Source: GWF2-38-10 sp964527595 (GTDB lineage Bacteria > Babelota > Babeliae > Babelales > RVW-14). Taken from it: a DNA stretch of 8,205 bases. Every line of letters begins with the position of its first letter. Positions within the stretch are counted from its first letter, which is position 1. The DNA is taken from NCBI GenBank assembly GCA_964527595.1, contig CAZGPI010000024.1, positions 1 through 8,205 on the forward strand, read 5' to 3'. The position numbers and the translations under genes are program-made. Of this stretch, positions 4,296-8,205 are shown piece by piece. Under the pieces are notes generated by a model that was not told where the DNA came from, did not search any database, and saw nothing but the letters and a program-made list of their open reading frames with translations.

Positions 4296-5762
4296 GTGAA
4301 AATAATAAACCATTTGCTTTTGATTTTTGTATGCATCGCAATATTAGCACCAATGTTTTTTTGCTCAGCCGGATTACGTTATTCGGGCATAGAAGAAATC
4401 AACTATTGTTATGCACGCAAAGAACTCATCGTCAGGCCCAGCCTTGAAAACTTTCTTGAAACTGATTTCAATGAATCAACGCAAACGCCGCCAATAGCTT
4501 TTTGCTTTAGCGGTGGTGGATATAGAGCCATGATTTCATCACTGGGATTTATGATGGGGGCAGAAGAAATCGGATTGCTCAAGACCGCAACATATGTATC
4601 AGCCCTTTCTGGCTCAACGTGGTTGCTTGGCCCCTATATGGTAAGAAAAATGGCAAGAAGTTGCGAAAGTTATAGAGAATATAAGAATATTCTTAAGAGC
4701 CGTGTTGTTGATGTCGATTTTTTTGAAAATATCTTTTCATCATTAGATACGATGGCAGAACAACTTGAAGCGCATTACAAAAAGATGCGTAATGTGCAAT
4801 TGGTTGATATCTATGGAAGTTTAATTGCCGATCGCTTACTGGGTGATCTTGATTCAATAGCGCAAGAAATACACTTTAGTGATATTCTTCCAGCGCAAAA
4901 AGATGACATTCCAGAACCGTTGGGAAAAGATCCTTTTCCCATCTTTACCGCAATCCATCAAATCAACTCCCCGCTCGGCTCTGGTCTTTGTTCCAAAAAC
5001 ATATACGAATGGTTTGAGTTCAATCCATATAAAGCAAAACAAACACTTACTGATGACTGCCTACCAACAAGATCGCTTGGTTACTATCCGGATGAATTAT
5101 CTCGGGAGGGCCTCGTAACGCCACTACTAAATCTAGGATACATGCTTGGGCTCTGTGGTAGCGCCTATGCTTGCAACGCAGGGGATATCATCAAGCTTTT
5201 ACAAACAAGCCTTTTGGGAATTTTCAGCCAAGACAAGGGCTCATTCCAACGACATGGTGACTATGAGCGCGGAACATTCTTGAATGAAATAGTTAATACA
5301 TTAAAAAGTAGCCGCTTCTGCCCCGCTCAAATTCCAAATTTTACGGCAAGTGATCCTGACGTTCTAACATTGCAGGATGCCGGTATTGATTTCAACTTAC
5401 CATTACCGCCACTTCTGACTCGAAATATTCCATTTATTTTTGTTTGCGATGCATCAGGAGATGCCGGCACCCGCTCAAGAAGATTTCCTGAGTTGCATAA
5501 AGCTGCCGCATATGCTAATCAACATGGCTTACCATTTCCTTCGCTACAAAACCCAAGAGTGGTAAATGACCATTTACTTGTATTTGAATCAACCGAACCG
5601 AACACCCCAACCATTTTTTATTTTCACAATATCGTAGAGATGGGAACATTCGAGTTCAATTATTCAGAAGAAGAATTTGAATCGCTTTGTGAATATATGC
5701 GAATGGCCGTTATCGATAGTGCCGATGCTATTAAAGCCATTATGCGTGAAAAAATAGCATAA
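4296..5762 (+). CDS. cPLA2-type phospholipase with signal peptide
   Basis: A 488-residue protein of the cytosolic phospholipase A2 / phospholipase B catalytic family, which hydrolyses acyl esters of glycerophospholipids with a Ser-Asp dyad. Residues 1-25 are a signal peptide or anchor: MKIINH, a hydrophobic run to about 22, and a possible cleavage site CSA|G. The C at 23 lacks a lipobox. Matching family landmarks are the oxyanion motif SGGGYR (72-77), the nucleophile motif SALSGSTW with Ser105, PIFTAIHQIN (215-224), WFEFNPYKA (239-247), the catalytic Asp361 in LQDAGIDFNLPLPPLL (DSG in the animal enzymes), and the tail YSEEEFESL (456-464). All catalytic parts are present, so activity is plausible. 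No C2 domain is visible. The gene stands alone, divergent from dnaN and convergent with xerD. Bacterial patatins also use a Ser-Asp dyad, but the WFEF and FNLP blocks favour cPLA2. A role in attacking host membranes or using host lipids is inference. Confidence 0.88.
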   Translation: MKIINHLLLIFVCIAILAPMFFCSAGLRYSGIEEINYCYARKELIVRPSLENFLETDFNESTQTPPIAFCFSGGGYRAMISSLGFMMGAEEIGLLKTATYVSALSGSTWLLGPYMVRKMARSCESYREYKNILKSRVVDVDFFENIFSSLDTMAEQLEAHYKKMRNVQLVDIYGSLIADRLLGDLDSIAQEIHFSDILPAQKDDIPEPLGKDPFPIFTAIHQINSPLGSGLCSKNIYEWFEFNPYKAKQTLTDDCLPTRSLGYYPDELSREGLVTPLLNLGYMLGLCGSAYACNAGDIIKLLQTSLLGIFSQDKGSFQRHGDYERGTFLNEIVNTLKSSRFCPAQIPNFTASDPDVLTLQDAGIDFNLPLPPLLTRNIPFIFVCDASGDAGTRSRRFPELHKAAAYANQHGLPFPSLQNPRVVNDHLLVFESTEPNTPTIFYFHNIVEMGTFEFNYSEEEFESLCEYMRMAVIDSADAIKAIMREKIA

Positions 5763-5791
5763 CAATAAACGCTGTCGATTGAAAAACCCAT

Positions 5792-6703
5792 TTATGCCCT
5801 TGGGTGCTTCTTATCGTATTCGGCTCGTAATTGAGTATTGCCAAGATGGGTATAAATTTGGACGGTGGCCAAATTTTCATGCCCCAACAACATTTGTAAT
5901 GAGCGGATATCTGCCCCATTTTTGAGCAAATGAGTTGCCAGTGAATGCCGTAAACTATGAGGCGAAATGTTTCGCGTAATTCCCGCCATTAATAATATTT
6001 TCTTGAGGGTTTGCCAAAAAAATTGACGCGATATCGGTTTTAGTGTGTTTTTATACACAGAAAAGAAAAGGTAATTTGCCTTTGCATTAACCTGTTTGGG
6101 TAATAACTTTGGATATACATGATCAAGAAAAAAACGCAATAAATCTAATAGATTTTTTGGAAGCGGAACAACACGTTCTTTTTTTCCTTTACCAACCACA
6201 TGAACAAAACCACTATCAAAATGTAGTTGATCAACCGTTAATGATACAAGTTCAGAAACCCGAACCCCCGAAGCATAAAGCAAATACAGCATCACCTTAT
6301 TGCGAATGCCGCGGTTTGAGGCATCTTTGCCAGCTGCCACCAAAAGCGCGCGGACTTCCTCTTCTGTTAGATAATTTGGTAATCGTTTTTCGACCGTTGG
6401 AAATATCAACGCACCGGCAACATTTGCAAGTTTGTACCGTTCCTTCAAGAAGGTGTAAAACAATTTTATGGATGAAATTTTACGCGATAAACTTTTGGCC
6501 GAAACACCCTGCCCTTTTAAAATTTTTAAAAAAGCACGTAAATGTTCTTTGGCGCATTTATCTATTGCAACGCGCCGGGTTGTCAGATATTGGCATAATT
6601 GGCGCACGTCACCTGAATAGGCACCAAAAGTGTTTTCTGAAACCCGTCGCTCCACCAATAGATAAGCTTCAAACTGGGCCTGATAATCTATCGCGTTACT
6701 CAT
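5792..6703 (-). CDS. xerD: Tyrosine recombinase XerD (XerC/D family)
   Basis: Xer recombinases resolve chromosome dimers at dif before division. The 303-residue product has the N-terminal SAM-like core-binding domain (about 1-105) and the C-terminal catalytic domain. The active-site set is complete: Arg148 in SGVRVSEL, Lys172 in GKGKKER, His249 and Arg252 in HSLRHSLATH, His275 in LLGH, and the nucleophile Tyr284 in VQIYTH. The block GADIRSLQMLLGHENLAT and the ending KKHPRA resemble XerD more than XerC. The subtype is less sure than the family, because lineages with a single Xer exist. The start is ATG at 6703, with AAGGGGG 4 bases upstream. It follows proS by 55 bases on the same strand, so co-transcription is likely. 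Its 3' end faces the phospholipase with only 29 bases between the two genes and no visible terminator. Confidence 0.92.
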   Translation of the reverse strand: MSNAIDYQAQFEAYLLVERRVSENTFGAYSGDVRQLCQYLTTRRVAIDKCAKEHLRAFLKILKGQGVSAKSLSRKISSIKLFYTFLKERYKLANVAGALIFPTVEKRLPNYLTEEEVRALLVAAGKDASNRGIRNKVMLYLLYASGVRVSELVSLTVDQLHFDSGFVHVVGKGKKERVVPLPKNLLDLLRFFLDHVYPKLLPKQVNAKANYLFFSVYKNTLKPISRQFFWQTLKKILLMAGITRNISPHSLRHSLATHLLKNGADIRSLQMLLGHENLATVQIYTHLGNTQLRAEYDKKHPRA

Positions 6704-6715
6704 CCATCCCCCTTA

Positions 6716-6740
6716 CTTAACACTTTCATCAAGTATTAAG
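6716..6740 (-). promoter_or_regulatory. Intercistronic hairpin before the xerD SD
   Basis: In minus-strand RNA, CUUAAUACUU (6740-6731) pairs with AAGUGUUAAG (6725-6716) over 10 positions, including one G-U pair, with the loop GAUGA. The stem ends just 2 bases before the AAGGGGG SD of xerD. There is no T-run after it, so it is not a standard terminator. It may affect translation initiation or mRNA stability between proS and xerD. Confidence 0.4.
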
Positions 6741-6758
6741 AACCCTACATTCAATGTT

Positions 6759-8192
6759 TTAATACGCCTTAGCGACAAGTACATCAGTTTTACTTGGTGC
6801 ATTGCAATTAAAACAAGATGAATGGCGATTTTCTTCGATCAAGCAACGAATACTGCCTTTGTAATTTTTGAGCGATGCTTCACATTCAGCACTACCGCAC
6901 CACCCTACTTGATAAAAACCATTTTTGGCATCGAGCTGACTTCCAAAGTCTTGCAGCTTGTCAGCTTGGTACCATTGTTCTTTCATCCGGGCGGCCGCTC
7001 TGGCATATAATGTCTCGTGAATTACGGTCAATAATTTCTCAAGCTCAGAGCCAACTTGGGCTAACGGAACAAAAAGCTTCTTCTTTGCTTTGTCAGGTTC
7101 TGCGCGATTAACCAGAACAACTTGTTGTTTTTCAAGATCCTTTGGTCCAATTTCTATACGAACAGGAACACCCTTAAGTTCCCAAGCAAAAAACTTTGAT
7201 CCTGGAGAATTGTGTTCATCATTATCAAAAACAACCGAATGCCCGCTTGCAACAAGCTCTTTTTTGAGAGCTTCCGCTTGTTCAAAAATAGCCATTTTTT
7301 CGACATCGGTTTTATAAATAGGAATAATCACCACTTGGATTGGCGCCAATTTAGGCGGCATAATCAGACCATTCTGATCGCCATGCGTCATCACTAATGC
7401 ACCAATGGTACGCGTTGTAAGCCCCCAACTAGAACAAAAAGGAACCTGCATTGTGCCTTCTTTATCTTGAAATTTAACATCAAATGATTCTGGAAATGAA
7501 TGGGATAAAACGTGCGCGGTACACATTTGCAACCCACGGCCATCGGGCATTAAACCCTCTAATGTGTATGTTCGCTCAGCGCCTGCAAATTTTTCACTCT
7601 CGGTTTTTATACCTGCAACCACGGGAATCCCGTAATAATTTTCGAGTAATTCTTTGTAAATGGCCAAAGCGGTTGTTGCCATTTGAACAGCTTCTTCATG
7701 GGTTGCGTGGGCCGTATGCCCTTCTTGCCACAAAAATTCTACGCTGCGTAAAAAAGCACGATGCCGCATTTCCCAACGAACAACGTTTGCCCATTGATTT
7801 ACCTTCAAAGGCAAATCGCGCCATGACTTTATCCAACGCGAAAACATGTGATAAATAATTGTTTCGGAGGTTGGACGAATAACATATGGTTCTTCAAGCT
7901 TCTGCCCACCAGCGTGAGTTACCACGGCAAGTTCAGGCGAAAAACCCTCAACATGTTCTTTTTCTTTGGTAATAAATGATTCTGGAATTAATAAGGGGAA
8001 ATAGGCATTTTGAGTTCCGGTTGCCTTGATTTTCTTATCAAGAATAGTGTGAATATTTTCCCAAATAGCAAAACCATAGGGACGAAGGACGTAGCAACCC
8101 TTGGTTGGACTTGTATCAACCAATTCAGCTTCAAAAATAACGTCTTGGTACCAATCTGCAAAATTTTGATTAATATCGGCAAGCTTTTTCAT
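6759..8192 (-). CDS. proS: Prolyl-tRNA synthetase, archaeal/eukaryotic type
   Basis: This class II enzyme charges tRNA-Pro with proline in the cytoplasm. At 477 residues it lacks the large editing insertion of the long bacterial ProRS and fits the shorter ProS type 3 found in archaea, eukaryotes and some bacteria. Landmarks are VLRPYGFAIWENI (35-47), the proline-pocket RPTSE (106-110), class II motif 2 RWEMRHRAFLRSVEFLWQEG (139-158), the type-specific FAGAERTYTLEGLMPDGRGL (202-221), motif 3 GLTTRTIGALVMTHGDQNG (257-275), and the anticodon domain from about 283. The C-terminal domain has four likely zinc cysteines, Cys432, Cys437, Cys460 and Cys463. The chain ends in the family's typical terminal tyrosine, AKAY. 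The start is ATG at 8192, with AAAGGGG 5 bases upstream. It is probably the first gene of a proS-xerD unit, though its upstream region is outside the window. Confidence 0.96.
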   Translation of the reverse strand: MKKLADINQNFADWYQDVIFEAELVDTSPTKGCYVLRPYGFAIWENIHTILDKKIKATGTQNAYFPLLIPESFITKEKEHVEGFSPELAVVTHAGGQKLEEPYVIRPTSETIIYHMFSRWIKSWRDLPLKVNQWANVVRWEMRHRAFLRSVEFLWQEGHTAHATHEEAVQMATTALAIYKELLENYYGIPVVAGIKTESEKFAGAERTYTLEGLMPDGRGLQMCTAHVLSHSFPESFDVKFQDKEGTMQVPFCSSWGLTTRTIGALVMTHGDQNGLIMPPKLAPIQVVIIPIYKTDVEKMAIFEQAEALKKELVASGHSVVFDNDEHNSPGSKFFAWELKGVPVRIEIGPKDLEKQQVVLVNRAEPDKAKKKLFVPLAQVGSELEKLLTVIHETLYARAAARMKEQWYQADKLQDFGSQLDAKNGFYQVGWCGSAECEASLKNYKGSIRCLIEENRHSSCFNCNAPSKTDVLVAKAY

Positions 8193-8205
8193 CGTTCCCC
8201 TTTGG

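Noticed and set aside
4072..4299. 75-codon frame crossing the dnaN start and the divergent gap
   Set aside because: It overlaps dnaN and the phospholipase promoter, and has no SD or similarity.
4353..4364. Lipobox around Cys23 of the phospholipase
   Set aside because: The residues before it are MFF, not the small residues needed for lipoprotein processing. Ordinary signal peptidase cleavage after CSA is more likely.
5763..5791. Terminator between the phospholipase and xerD
   Set aside because: The short convergent gap has no inverted repeat or T-run that would support one.
6109..6720. 203-codon open frame on the plus strand opposite xerD
   Set aside because: It is antisense to xerD with its complete active site. 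The protein has no recognisable domain.
7484..7858. 124-codon frame on the plus strand opposite proS
   Set aside because: It is antisense to a conserved synthetase region, with no SD or motif.
1..8205. tRNA, rRNA, CRISPR array or transposase gene
   Set aside because: No cloverleaf, rRNA-like conserved stretch, regularly spaced repeats or transposase motif was seen on either strand.

Overview
The window is an AT-rich bacterial chromosome segment with three housekeeping blocks on the minus strand and two eukaryote-flavoured accessory blocks on the plus strand. The mix is a host-associated look: signal-peptide leucine-rich-repeat (LRR) proteins, a cytosolic-phospholipase-A2 (cPLA2) type enzyme, a prolyl-tRNA synthetase of the archaeal/eukaryotic type, and a composite palindromic repeat of the kind common in intracellular bacteria. 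My best guess is an amoeba- or protist-associated intracellular lineage such as Dependentiae/Babeliae. That is inference from gene style and is not proven by any marker here.

Layout from left to right. 1-342: leader region with no sizeable gene. It holds a perfect hairpin at the left edge, a 27-codon ORF with a good Shine-Dalgarno (SD) sequence, a cluster of hairpins, and a strong sigma70-type promoter carrying a perfect 25-base palindrome in its spacer and -10. 343-1462: two tandem LRR genes on the plus strand, probably one operon. The second has a signal peptide and stops in the middle of a repeat, with a possible out-of-frame remnant behind it. 1575-1610: bidirectional terminator. 1614-2720 minus: recF. 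2721-2973: non-coding gap with a two-module palindromic repeat, a second hairpin region behind dnaN, and a likely recF promoter whose -35 is formed by the edge of the repeat. 2974-4098 minus: dnaN. 4099-4295: divergent promoter region. 4296-5762 plus: secreted or membrane-anchored cPLA2-like phospholipase. 5792-6703 minus: xerD-type recombinase. 6759-8192 minus: proS.

How the genes relate. dnaN and recF form the usual replication/repair neighbourhood (sliding clamp, gap-repair loader) but without dnaA next to dnaN in this window. proS and xerD look co-transcribed, with a hairpin just before the xerD SD sequence. The LRR pair and the phospholipase are the accessory content. Both have export-type N-termini (second LRR protein and phospholipase) and protein folds typical of host-interaction factors, so they are the best effector candidates here.
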